The notes under the pieces were generated by a model. That model was given only the letters and a program-made list of their open reading frames with translations. It did not search any database and was not told where the DNA came from. A stretch of 52,633 nt of DNA from an uncultured Woeseiaceae bacterium (GTDB taxonomy: Bacteria; Pseudomonadota; Gammaproteobacteria; Steroidobacterales; Woeseiaceae): positions 1 through 52,633 of the forward strand of contig CAMYMR010000008.1 in assembly GCA_947259285.1 (NCBI GenBank). The letters are read 5' to 3'. A program made the translations under genes and the position numbers. The stretch's first letter is position 1. The number at the start of each line of letters is the position of its first letter. Positions 35,298-43,862 of this stretch are shown here, in pieces.

Positions 35298-36749
35298 TTA
35301 AGTTCGCCAAAACGTTGGCGTTATCAGCACCAGGAGCGTGAATATCTCCAGGCGACCGAGCAACATCCCGGCGACCGCAATCCACTTCGCGGTGTCCGTC
35401 AGAGACGCAAAGCCCGAGGCAACGTCACCGAGCCCGGGACCTAAGTTGTTCAGCGTTGCGGCTACGGCCGAAAACGCCGTTACCTGGTCGAGGCCTGTGG
35501 ACATCATGGCCAGCATCATCACGCCAAAGACGATGATGTACACGGAGAAGAACCCCCAGACCGCATCGACAACCCGATATGGAATGGCCTTGTTGCCGAG
35601 CTTCACCGGAATCTCGGCACTCGGATGCACCAGGCGTACGATCTCACGGACACCCTGCTTGTAGACCAGGAGACAGCGAATGACCTTTATTCCACCGGCA
35701 GTCGATCCGGCAGAGCCGCCGATGAAGCTCGCGAAAATCAGCATAACGGGCAGAGCCGCGGGCCACATTGCGTAATTCTCGGTAGTAAAACCCGTGGTTG
35801 TCGCGATCGACACGGCCTGGAACATACCGTTGATAAACGTATCGCCCACGTCATTGAGGCCTCTGTAGACCAATAAACCAGCTACAACGACTGCCGAAAG
35901 GGCAAGCAGAATGACGCCATAAGCGCGAAACTCCGGGTCCTGGAAATAGTGTTTCACCGAGACGTACCGCCAGGCAAAAAAGTGCAGCGAAAAATTGATG
36001 CCTGCGACGAACATGAAGAATATGGCGACCAGATCGATAGCTGCGCTGTCGAAATAGCCGATGCTCAAATCGTGTGTTGAAAACCCGCCAATGGCGACGG
36101 TTGAAAACGCGTGGCACAGCGCGTCGAACCAACCCATGCCGGCAAGTCGGTAGCCCACCATGCAGGTAATGGTGAAAGCAAGGTACACATACCAGAGGGC
36201 CTTGGCTGTCTCCGTGATCCTTGGCGTAAGCTTGGTGTCTTTGACCGGCCCGGGCGTTTCCGCTCGATACAGCTGCATACCACCGACCCCGAGCATGGGG
36301 AGGACGGCCACCGCCAGGACGATAATTCCCATGCCGCCAAGCCACTGTAGCTGCTGCCGGTAGTACAGAATCGACACCGGCAGATCATCGAGCCCCTTCA
36401 ATACGGTGGCCCCGGTCGTTGTCAGACCGGACATCGATTCGAAAATCGCGTCGGTCAGAGATAGTGACAGGCCATCGGCAAAATACAGGGGCGCGGCGCC
36501 AAAGGTGCCCAGTACCGTCCAGAACGCAGCGACGACCAGAAAACCGTCACGCAGGCGAAGGTCCTTACGTGAGCGATGCACGGGTAACCAGCAGAGCAGG
36601 CCAGCTGCCAACGTTATGCCAAAGCCCTCGACAAAAGGCAGCCACGAGTGATCGTTGTAATAAATGCTGAAAATAATCGGCGGTAGCATGGTGACGCTGA
36701 ACATCATCAGCAACAAACCGAGAATGCGTTGTACGACCGTCCAGTTCAT
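35298..36749 (-). CDS. trkH: Trk potassium uptake system membrane subunit TrkH
   Basis: Potassium channel-like permease. 483 aa with four pseudo-repeats; the selectivity-filter loops are SGLTTTGATVL, FSTVAIGGFSTHD, SIATTTGFTTEN and TLNNLGPGLGD. The GGSAGSTAGGIKVIR segment is also typical. Acts with the cytoplasmic gating ring TrkA encoded 6 nt upstream. Confidence 0.97.
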   Translation of the reverse strand: MNWTVVQRILGLLLMMFSVTMLPPIIFSIYYNDHSWLPFVEGFGITLAAGLLCWLPVHRSRKDLRLRDGFLVVAAFWTVLGTFGAAPLYFADGLSLSLTDAIFESMSGLTTTGATVLKGLDDLPVSILYYRQQLQWLGGMGIIVLAVAVLPMLGVGGMQLYRAETPGPVKDTKLTPRITETAKALWYVYLAFTITCMVGYRLAGMGWFDALCHAFSTVAIGGFSTHDLSIGYFDSAAIDLVAIFFMFVAGINFSLHFFAWRYVSVKHYFQDPEFRAYGVILLALSAVVVAGLLVYRGLNDVGDTFINGMFQAVSIATTTGFTTENYAMWPAALPVMLIFASFIGGSAGSTAGGIKVIRCLLVYKQGVREIVRLVHPSAEIPVKLGNKAIPYRVVDAVWGFFSVYIIVFGVMMLAMMSTGLDQVTAFSAVAATLNNLGPGLGDVASGFASLTDTAKWIAVAGMLLGRLEIFTLLVLITPTFWRT

Positions 36750-36755
36750 GAGGCT

Positions 36756-38132
36756 TTAAACGAAGGAGACGCCGACCTGGAACAGACTCTCCAGACTCTC
36801 GATCTTGCGACGGTCGGTCATGAACAGAATCATGTGGTCGTCGGCCTCGATGACGGTATCGTGATGCGCGATGATGACCTGGTCACTACGCACGATAGCG
36901 ATGATGGCGGTCCCTTTCGGTAAGTCGATGTCTTCGATGGCGCGCCCAACTACTTTCGAACTCTGTTCGTCACCATGTGCAATGGCTTCCATGGCCTCGG
37001 CTGCGCCGCGTCTCAGGGAGTGAACTCTGACGACGTCACCGCGCCGCACATGCGCGAGCAGCGAACCAATCGTGACCTGCTGCGGCGAAATGGCAATGTC
37101 GATGCTGCCCGACTCGACAAGGTCAACGTAGGAGGCCCGGTTGATCAGCGCCATCGCCTTGTGAGCGCCAAGTCGCTTCGAGAGCATGGAGCTCAATATG
37201 TTGGCTTCCTCTGAATTCGTTAGCGCACAGAAGACGTCGACATTATCGATGTTCTCCTCGAGCAATAGCTCCTCATCGGCAGCATCGCCAACGAGTACGA
37301 TCGCTTTGTTAAGTTGCTCTGAGATATCGCGGGCGCGCCGATAGTCACGCTCGATAATCTTCACCTGGTTGGTTTGTTCGAGTGCGAGTGCCAGGCGCAC
37401 GCCAATATTACCGCCGCCGGCGATCACGACGCGGCGGACCGGGTCCTCCAGGCGTCGCATCTCACTCATAAACACGCGAATGTCCTTGCGGTCGGCGATA
37501 AAGAAGACCTCATCGTCCTCCTGGATTACCGTATCGCCGTCCGGCAGCATGGCTTTCCCCTGGCGATAGATCGCCGCAATGCGCCCTTCGGTATTCGGGA
37601 TGTGGTCTTTGAGCGTTGCGATGCGTTGTCCGACGAGCAGGCCGTCGCGATCGGCTTTAACGCCCACGAGCCGCACGCGTCCGTCAGCGAAGTCGAGCAC
37701 CTGGGATGAACCCGGATAGAGAATGAGCTGCTCGACGTAAGAACAGACCAGCTGTTCGGGGCTGATACGCACGTCGATCGGAATCGCATCCTGCGTAAAC
37801 AGCTTGGTCGCATTCATGTATTCGGCGGAGCGAATGCGGGCTATTTTCGTGGGCGTTCGAAACTGCGTGTAGGCGACCTGACAGGCGACCATGTTGGTTT
37901 CATCGCTGTCAGTCAAGGCGACAACAATGTCCGCATCTCGCGCACCGGCCCGCTGCAGCACCTCGGGATAGGCGGCGTGACCAACGACGGTACGGATATC
38001 AAGGCGGTCCTGCAGCTCGCGGAGAACATCCGGGCGTCGGTCGACGACGGTGACCTCGTTAGCTTCCTCGCGAGATAAATGATAAGCCGCCGAGGAGCCA
38101 ACCTGGCCAGCACCGAGAATGAGAATCTTCAT
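36756..38132 (-). CDS. trkA: Trk system potassium regulatory subunit TrkA
   Basis: 458-aa cytoplasmic NAD(H)-binding gating subunit. Two RCK_N/RCK_C units: first Rossmann motif ILGAGQVGSSAA (residue 4 on) and second VIAGGGNIGVRLA (about 233), each followed by a TrkA_C domain (TVIQEDDEVFFIADR and DTVIEADDHMILFMTD). Operon with trkH. Confidence 0.97.
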   Translation of the reverse strand: MKILILGAGQVGSSAAYHLSREEANEVTVVDRRPDVLRELQDRLDIRTVVGHAAYPEVLQRAGARDADIVVALTDSDETNMVACQVAYTQFRTPTKIARIRSAEYMNATKLFTQDAIPIDVRISPEQLVCSYVEQLILYPGSSQVLDFADGRVRLVGVKADRDGLLVGQRIATLKDHIPNTEGRIAAIYRQGKAMLPDGDTVIQEDDEVFFIADRKDIRVFMSEMRRLEDPVRRVVIAGGGNIGVRLALALEQTNQVKIIERDYRRARDISEQLNKAIVLVGDAADEELLLEENIDNVDVFCALTNSEEANILSSMLSKRLGAHKAMALINRASYVDLVESGSIDIAISPQQVTIGSLLAHVRRGDVVRVHSLRRGAAEAMEAIAHGDEQSSKVVGRAIEDIDLPKGTAIIAIVRSDQVIIAHHDTVIEADDHMILFMTDRRKIESLESLFQVGVSFV

Positions 38133-38199
38133 CGAAAACTGCGAATTGCCAAGACAGGAGGCTAGTCTACATCAGATCAGAAACGCGGCTCACGAGTAT

Positions 38200-40374
38200 T
38201 TAAGAGACCGTTTCCAAATTGGCATACGTAAGAACCAGCCATTTCGTACCCGCTGACTCGAAATTGACTTCAACGCGCGCGTGCGCGCCCTGCCCTTCGC
38301 AATTAAGGATGACACCCTCGCCAAATTTCTTATGGCGGACCCGCTGGCCGAGGCGTATGCCGAGCTCACTACCCGCAGTCGTCGACGTTCGCTTACGCTG
38401 CGACGATGGCGCAGGCCGCATAGGCCTTACGACCTGCACACGGGGGCGAACCTCTTCCACGTGCTCATCCGGTATCTCGGCGATAAAGCGCGACGGCTGT
38501 GAGTAGTTATCCATGCCGTGCAGTCGTCGCTGCTCGGCATGCGTGATGTACAGAGTTTGCTTGGCCCGTGTGATACCCACATAACAGAGCCGACGCTCTT
38601 CCTCCAGACCGTTTGGATCGGCAATCGACCGCTGGTGTGGAAACAGGCCATCCTCCATGCCGCACATAAAGACGAGCGGAAACTCGAGGCCCTTCGCGGA
38701 GTGCATCGTCATCAGTTGAACGCAGTCTTCCCAGGCATCGGCCTGGCCTTCCCCGGCCTCAAGAGCCGCGTGTGATAGAAACTCGTCCAGCGGCGTCATT
38801 TCCTCGGCCGGATCGGGCTCGAAACTCTTGGCAGCGCTGACAAGTTCGAGCAGGTTCTCGACGCGGGTCTCGCCTTTCTCTCCCTTCTCTTTCTTGAAGA
38901 AGTCGATAAGACCGCTGGCATAGATAACGTGGTCGACCTGGTCATGCAACTCCAGGCCCTGGGTCTCGCGAGCCATGCGCTCAATGAGAGACAGGAACGC
39001 ATTAACCGCGTTAGCCGCTCTGCCATTCAGCTGGTCAATTGCTGTTGCACCCGCGGCCTGCCAAAGTGAACAGGCATTTGCGCGCGCATACGAACGCATC
39101 AGTTCGATCGTACGAGCGCCGATGCCACGCGTCGGTTTATTGACGATGCGCTCAAAAGAGCTGTCGTCGTCGCGATGAGAAATCAGTCTCAGGTACGCCA
39201 GCGCATCCTTGATCTCGGCACGCTCGAAGAAGCGTAGTCCGCCATAAACGCGATACGGTATTCGCGAGTTGATCAGCCCTTCTTCAAGCACTCGCGATTG
39301 GGCGTTAGACCGATACAGAATCGCGGTATCCGACCTTGCATTGCCCTGCTCGATCCAGTCGCGAAGCCGGCCGATTACGAAGTCAGCCTCATCGCGCTCG
39401 TTGTACGCTGAATAGACCCGGATCGCCTCGCCCTCCTCGCCTTCGGTCCACAGGTTCTTGCCGAGACGGGAATTATTATTGGCGATTACCGCATTGGCCG
39501 CGTTGAGAATCGTTGCCGTTGATCGGTAATTTTGCTCGAGCTTGACGACGCGCGTGGCAGGAAAGTCTTTCTGGAAACAATGTATGTGCTCAACGCGGGC
39601 ACCCCGCCAGCGATAGATAGACTGATCATCGTCGCCGACGACGAATGGCACGCCGTGACTCCCTGCAAGCAAACGCAGCCACGCGTACTGAATCGCGTTC
39701 GTGTCCTGGAACTCGTCGACAAGCAGGTGCTGAAAGCGGCGCTGATAATGCGACAATAGCTCCGCATTGTCCCGCAGTAACTCGTGCGCGCGCAAAAGCA
39801 GCTCGGCGAAATCGACCAGTCCCCCGCGCTGGCAGATTTCCTCGTAAGACTGGTACAGTGAGATCATCTGCCTGCGGTCTGCATCGTTCTCATCGTCGAG
39901 GTGTTGTGGGCGCAGGCCCTCGTCCTTCTGCGCATTGATGAACCACTGAATTTCCCTGGGAACCCAGCGGCCGTCGTCGATCTCGAGGTTCTTTAGCAGG
40001 CGTTTGATGAGCCGAAGCTGGTCGTCCGAGTCAATAATCTGAAAGTTCTGTGGCAGCCCCGCTTCTCGCCAATGGCGGCGCAACATTCGGTGGGCCAGCC
40101 CGTGGAACGTCCCTATCCACAGGTTCTGCACCGGCAGTCTCAGCAGCGTCTCGATGCGGCCGCGCATCTCGGCGGCGGCTTTGTTGGTAAACGTTACGGC
40201 GAGCAGGCTCTGCGGCGAAACGCCTTCGACGTCGATAAGCCACGCCGCACGGTGAACGAGAACCCGGGTCTTGCCTGAACCGGCACCGGCAATCACGAGG
40301 GTCGGCTCCGCAGGCGCCGTAACGGCCTGCCGCTGTGCGTCATTCAGCTGCTCGAGGATCGGTGTGACGTCCAT
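38200..40374 (-). CDS. uvrD: DNA helicase II (UvrD)
   Basis: 3'-5' superfamily 1 helicase for mismatch and nucleotide-excision repair. 724 aa; motifs in order: Q-motif LNDAQRQAV, Walker A IAGAGSGKTRVL, motif Ia AVTFTNKAAAEM, IGTFHGLAHRMLRRHW, motif II LLVDEFQDTN, motif III VGDDDQSIYRWRGA, motif IV LEQNYRST, motif V MTMHSAKGLEF and motif VI YVGITRAKQTLY. The C-terminus has the conserved GQRVRHKKFGEGVIL Tudor-like domain that binds RNA polymerase in related helicases. Confidence 0.98.
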   Translation of the reverse strand: MDVTPILEQLNDAQRQAVTAPAEPTLVIAGAGSGKTRVLVHRAAWLIDVEGVSPQSLLAVTFTNKAAAEMRGRIETLLRLPVQNLWIGTFHGLAHRMLRRHWREAGLPQNFQIIDSDDQLRLIKRLLKNLEIDDGRWVPREIQWFINAQKDEGLRPQHLDDENDADRRQMISLYQSYEEICQRGGLVDFAELLLRAHELLRDNAELLSHYQRRFQHLLVDEFQDTNAIQYAWLRLLAGSHGVPFVVGDDDQSIYRWRGARVEHIHCFQKDFPATRVVKLEQNYRSTATILNAANAVIANNNSRLGKNLWTEGEEGEAIRVYSAYNERDEADFVIGRLRDWIEQGNARSDTAILYRSNAQSRVLEEGLINSRIPYRVYGGLRFFERAEIKDALAYLRLISHRDDDSSFERIVNKPTRGIGARTIELMRSYARANACSLWQAAGATAIDQLNGRAANAVNAFLSLIERMARETQGLELHDQVDHVIYASGLIDFFKKEKGEKGETRVENLLELVSAAKSFEPDPAEEMTPLDEFLSHAALEAGEGQADAWEDCVQLMTMHSAKGLEFPLVFMCGMEDGLFPHQRSIADPNGLEEERRLCYVGITRAKQTLYITHAEQRRLHGMDNYSQPSRFIAEIPDEHVEEVRPRVQVVRPMRPAPSSQRKRTSTTAGSELGIRLGQRVRHKKFGEGVILNCEGQGAHARVEVNFESAGTKWLVLTYANLETVS

Positions 40375-40435
40375 AAGGGATCGAGCGTCATCCGCTCATC
40401 GCTTGAATTCGGGAGCGACGAAGTCTAGCAGAGAA

Positions 40436-42043
40436 TCACTGCTGCCAGCGTACCCCGAGGATGTACTGATTCCGCTCATACTGGATGCGCGTGTCGTTGG
40501 AGGCCGTGTCGCGATAACGGATTTCGCCGACGAGGCTCAGGTTATTCGTCATCCGGTAAGCGCCGATGATGCTGGCCTCCGCAGTCTCCAGGGTCTTGCG
40601 GCCGGCGACCGGGTTGTGGAACGCGAACGCGTTGGCGTAATCGTAATTCCGGTAGATGGCTCTGACGTCAAGATCAAATCGTTCCCGGAACGTCCAGTGA
40701 AAATCCAGACGATAACTGTCGAGCGTATAGTCATTGTATCCGACATATTGATCGGTACGCTCCGTGCGCTCGACGTCGAAACCAAACCACATGCTGCTGG
40801 TGATGCGCTGTCGTGCCCGCAAACCGAGGGAGAAATAGTCGTATCGCACAGTGGGGTTCCCCAGTCGCTGTTGACCATCCAGGTCATACGACGGTCGATC
40901 GCTATAGCGCCGACTGAAGTACCCGGCAGTCACGCGGAACAACGAGGTCGGCGTAAACTTGTACTGGCCATAAAGGTCAACAAGGAAATACTCGTGGTCG
41001 TACTCGGGGACGACCCCTGTTTCCTCGTAATCCCACAGCTGACCCTTGAATGACGCACCGAACGACAGGCGCTCATGTGCTTGCCTGAGGGATAGCTGCG
41101 GACCATAGCGCAGGTAATTCATGCGATCATCGATGTTCGTTCCGTCGACAATCCGGCTGCCGCCGTCGTCCGGGTCAAAGTAGATCTCGTCGTGCTTCGC
41201 TATCGTGAATGCGCTCTTGACGTCGCGTTTTCTTGATCCCTGCTTGCGGCTGTACTCATTGCCAAAGCTCAATTCGTGCAGGTATTCGTTGGCGTTGTCG
41301 AGCTCCTTGTCCTGGTAGTAGCGGCCGGCCAGGCGGTAGGCGCCATAGAATCCTTCGAAAGGCAGGCTGTTGATCGTGTACTTGGCGCGCATGCTCACCG
41401 GCATGAAAGCACCGCTTTTCGTGTCGGGCGTAACGATAGGTAGTGCGGGATCCGAGAAATCAATGTAATTCTGGTCCGGTGTACGAAACACGTTGTCGTC
41501 GCTACCGAAACTCACGCGGACACGAAGATCCAGCTTCGCAAACTCTCGCTTCTTCTTCTGTTCGACAACCCGAATGTCAAATTCGTCGGGCACAGCCTGC
41601 GCTTCACGTATTCGCGAGATTGCGACAACGGCAAATGTCTGCAGCCGGCCGTTCTGGTTTTGGTCGCGGACGAGCCGGAACCAGCGCAGCGCCTCATCCA
41701 GACTGCCGGCGGCATAGGCATTCAGGCCGAGGTTGTACTGTGCCGCCACGCGCAGGCCAGGGTCGGTAAGCGCTTTTTGCAGCGCGTCACGCGCGCGATT
41801 GTGCTGGCCGGCGCGGTAATGCGCTATGCCGGTGTTGTAGTGTAAGAGTTCGGAATCGAGACCCTCATCGGCGGCCTGCCGGTAGCGCAGCAGCGCCGCC
41901 CAGTAGAGATCATCGCGGAACAGCCGGTTGCCATCCTCGAAGTACTGCTCAGCCGTCATCGCCGAAGCGCTCTTAAGCGGCGCCAGGCCCGCGAACACAG
42001 CGAATACGAGCAGGCAGATTGCGAGAGATGTCTTCCGGGTCAT
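40436..42043 (-). CDS. TPR-containing outer-membrane beta-barrel protein
   Basis: Not assignable to a named gene. 535 aa: signal peptide (cleavage near SASA-MTA, about residue 28), a TPR-like helical region (about 30-145: EQYFEDGNRLFRDDLYWAAL, HYNTGIAHYRAGQHNRARDAL, QYNLGLNAYAAGSLDEAL), a basic/acidic linker, then about 360 residues with alternating aromatic strands (YRLAGRYYQDKEL, DYFSLGLRARQRI, RNQYILGVRWQQ) that look like a barrel of some 14-18 strands. This periplasmic-TPR plus barrel layout resembles exopolysaccharide or secretion porins, but no such genes are adjacent. It follows the ECF cassette downstream of a terminator. Confidence 0.8.
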   Translation of the reverse strand: MTRKTSLAICLLVFAVFAGLAPLKSASAMTAEQYFEDGNRLFRDDLYWAALLRYRQAADEGLDSELLHYNTGIAHYRAGQHNRARDALQKALTDPGLRVAAQYNLGLNAYAAGSLDEALRWFRLVRDQNQNGRLQTFAVVAISRIREAQAVPDEFDIRVVEQKKKREFAKLDLRVRVSFGSDDNVFRTPDQNYIDFSDPALPIVTPDTKSGAFMPVSMRAKYTINSLPFEGFYGAYRLAGRYYQDKELDNANEYLHELSFGNEYSRKQGSRKRDVKSAFTIAKHDEIYFDPDDGGSRIVDGTNIDDRMNYLRYGPQLSLRQAHERLSFGASFKGQLWDYEETGVVPEYDHEYFLVDLYGQYKFTPTSLFRVTAGYFSRRYSDRPSYDLDGQQRLGNPTVRYDYFSLGLRARQRITSSMWFGFDVERTERTDQYVGYNDYTLDSYRLDFHWTFRERFDLDVRAIYRNYDYANAFAFHNPVAGRKTLETAEASIIGAYRMTNNLSLVGEIRYRDTASNDTRIQYERNQYILGVRWQQ

Positions 42044-42127
42044 GAGGATGAGGGGATTCCGCGTTATGTCAGATCAGAAGGGTAACGGCATTACCGGCAT
42101 CAAAACTATGACGTGGTGCAAAAAAAC

Positions 42128-42154
42128 ACCCCCGAGTCGTCAACAAACGGGGGT
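42128..42154. terminator. Bidirectional Rho-independent terminator after the hyperacidic gene
   Basis: An ACCCCCG / CGGGGGT stem with a 13-nt loop. On the minus strand it is followed by GTG and a T-run (A-run at 42121-42126), so it closes the minus-strand unit ending with the hyperacidic gene. The plus-strand side has TATTTTG. Confidence 0.85.
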
Positions 42155-42205
42155 ATTTTGTGGTTTCACGCCGAACAGCAGCCGATTGTTGCGAACAGCA
42201 TCGAG

Positions 42206-42652
42206 CTAGTCGGCGATTTCGACCTCCAGCTCGTCGTCGTCATCCTCTTCCTCTTCCTCTTCGTCGAATCTGTCGTCGTCGACGTCCTCGCCATCTTCGA
42301 AGTCGTCTTCGTCTTCGAGTTCATCTTCCTCGAACGCGTCGTCGTCCTCAAAGTCATCCTCAAAATCGTCTTCGAAATCATCGCTCAACTCATCCTCGTC
42401 GGACTCATCACGCTCCTCATCGTCGATTTCGTCTTCGGATTCATCGTCGACTTCGTCTTCCCAGTCCTCATCGTCGACATCATCGTCATCTGGGCCGCGC
42501 ATCTCGGAAATCGTGTCGTCGAGATCGGTGACATCATCGAGGACCTCCATTGTTACATCGAGGTCGTTCAGTTTGTCCGCGCGCGCGACGGTCGGGTAGA
42601 ACGCCACGATCGTCAATGCCAGAATCGCGAGGAAAATATTGATCTGCTTCAT
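42206..42652 (-). CDS. Exported hyperacidic Asp/Glu-rich protein
   Basis: Unrecognised. 148 aa: signal peptide (MKQINIFLAILALTIVAFYPTVARA, cleavage about residue 25), a short normal segment (KLNDLDVTMEVLDDVTDLDDTI), then from about residue 53 almost only Asp and Glu to the C-terminus, with a three-fold DDFE-type repeat around 92-103. Only one Arg after residue 85 and no Cys; isoelectric point must be extremely low. A polyanionic periplasmic or surface protein, perhaps binding calcium or other cations, is an inference from composition. It starts 11 nt after the anti-sigma-like gene, so it is very likely part of the ECF operon. Low-complexity composition prevents homology inference by eye. Confidence 0.82.
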   Translation of the reverse strand: MKQINIFLAILALTIVAFYPTVARADKLNDLDVTMEVLDDVTDLDDTISEMRGPDDDDVDDEDWEDEVDDESEDEIDDEERDESDEDELSDDFEDDFEDDFEDDDAFEEDELEDEDDFEDGEDVDDDRFDEEEEEEDDDDELEVEIAD

Positions 42653-42663
42653 AACCTGCTCCC

Positions 42664-43200
42664 TTAGGTCACTTCTATGCGCAGCCGAAACGTTCGGTTG
42701 CGGTCTTTGTGTTCCAGCCGCGCGAGAACCTCACCACCGATAGGCGATACCGCGATGAGTTCCAGCGGCAGCAAGTTCTTGCCTTCATTCAGGCTGGTTT
42801 GCCAGCTAATCTCACGCTGTCCCGGAAAGCCTGCAAGCTCGATTCCATCCGGTAGCGTAACGGTAAGAATGGCGGAATCCAGAGCCGTAGCCGACGCAAA
42901 CACGAGGTTTACAGTGCGCGGGTCCTCGAGCGTCATCGTGACGCCAGGTATACCGGGCTCTGTTGGCGGTATGTCCGGTGTGTTCATGAGGAATCCGCCG
43001 ACGAACCAGAGCGCGATACCGGCGGCCACCGCAGACCCGAAGCCGGTCATGATCCAGCGGTTGCGCAGTCGGCGAGAGCCTTCGTGCGTCGCGCGGGCAA
43101 GCGCCTGGTCGTAAAAAGCCTCCGATGCTTCAGGCACCGGGTAGTCTTTCAACAAGGCCTGTAGCGCCTGGTCCTCTTTGTCCAACTCTTCAGTCTGCAT
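42664..43200 (-). CDS. Probable membrane anti-sigma factor, no zinc motif
   Basis: 178 aa: N-terminal cytoplasmic helix region (about 1-47; QALLKDYPVPEASEAFYDQAL), one membrane helix (about 49-71; TGFGSAVAAGIALWFVGGFL), and a periplasmic domain rich in beta strands (about 80-178; LDSAILTVTLPDGIELAGFP, ARLEHKDRNRTFRLRIEVT). The position directly after an ECF sigma gene and the topology support an anti-sigma role. The HxxxCxxC zinc motif of ZAS-type anti-sigmas is absent, and there are no Cys residues. A partner or sensor role for the periplasmic domain is inferred. Confidence 0.72.
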   Translation of the reverse strand: MQTEELDKEDQALQALLKDYPVPEASEAFYDQALARATHEGSRRLRNRWIMTGFGSAVAAGIALWFVGGFLMNTPDIPPTEPGIPGVTMTLEDPRTVNLVFASATALDSAILTVTLPDGIELAGFPGQREISWQTSLNEGKNLLPLELIAVSPIGGEVLARLEHKDRNRTFRLRIEVT

Positions 43201-43235
43201 GCTTTTGTCTCATCTATTACCTAACACGAATCGCC

Positions 43236-43787
43236 TCAAGGAAAGGTTCCGCTTTGCGTCAGGATATCCCGTAATCGTGTCCGCGCGCGATGCAGCCGAG
43301 ACTTGATGGTTCCCACGGGGAGCCCTGTAAGCTCATGTATTTCTTTAAGTTTATAGCCTTCTGAGTCGTGTAAAAGGACAACGATTCGGTGTTCATCGCT
43401 GAGTTCGGAAAGTGCGGCTTCGAGCGCTCTTATTGCGTCCAATCTCTCGTTGTTGCCGACCGGATTGTCATTGCCCGGCATGCCCTCGATCCCCTCGCCT
43501 GCCAACTCCCCATCGTGGACCGTGTGCAGCCGTCGTCGCGCGAAGCGCCGCCGCTCGTCAACAAACAGGTTATACATCACGCGCGAAAGCCAGGAGCCTG
43601 GCTCGTCGATTCGGGCGAGATCGTCGAGCTTTCCATACGCTTTGATGAGCAGCTCCTGAAAAAGATCCTCCGCTTCCGGTCTACGGCCGGTCAGGCGCCA
43701 GGCAAGGCGATAGAGCCTGTCGAGGTGCGGGCGCACCATGCGTTCGAATGCCAGCTGGCGGTCGGGTGGTCGATGTTTGCTCGTCAT
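43236..43787 (-). CDS. ECF-type RNA polymerase sigma factor
   Basis: 183-aa sigma-70 family factor with only regions 2 and 4. Region 2: YRLAWRLTGRRPEAEDLFQELLIKAY and WLSRVMYNLFVDERRR; region 4: LSELSDEHRIVVLLHDSEGYKLKEIHELTGLPVGTIKSRLHRAR, a clear helix-turn-helix. It begins 75 bp after the FkbM gene on the same strand and is followed by the anti-sigma-like and hyperacidic genes. ECF factors typically control their own operon and envelope functions; no target promoter could be defined from one copy. Confidence 0.95.
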   Translation of the reverse strand: MTSKHRPPDRQLAFERMVRPHLDRLYRLAWRLTGRRPEAEDLFQELLIKAYGKLDDLARIDEPGSWLSRVMYNLFVDERRRFARRRLHTVHDGELAGEGIEGMPGNDNPVGNNERLDAIRALEAALSELSDEHRIVVLLHDSEGYKLKEIHELTGLPVGTIKSRLHRARTRLRDILTQSGTFP

Positions 43788-43862
43788 ATGCGCTGCAAGT
43801 CTATTACGGCATCTCGCTCAAGATCCCGACTCATTTGGCATTTTAGAGAGTTTACGAGCGAC

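Noticed and set aside
42310-42420. Short repeats in the acidic gene as a possible CRISPR or structural repeat
   Set aside because: Units are 12 nt, in frame, with no spacers; they are coding repeats.
42113-42667. Plus-strand hydrophobic (Val/Phe/Ile-rich) frame opposite the hyperacidic gene
   Set aside because: GAY/GAR codons read in the complement give Val/Phe/Ile/Leu runs. The minus-strand frame has a signal peptide and operon position, so the plus frame is an artefact of composition.
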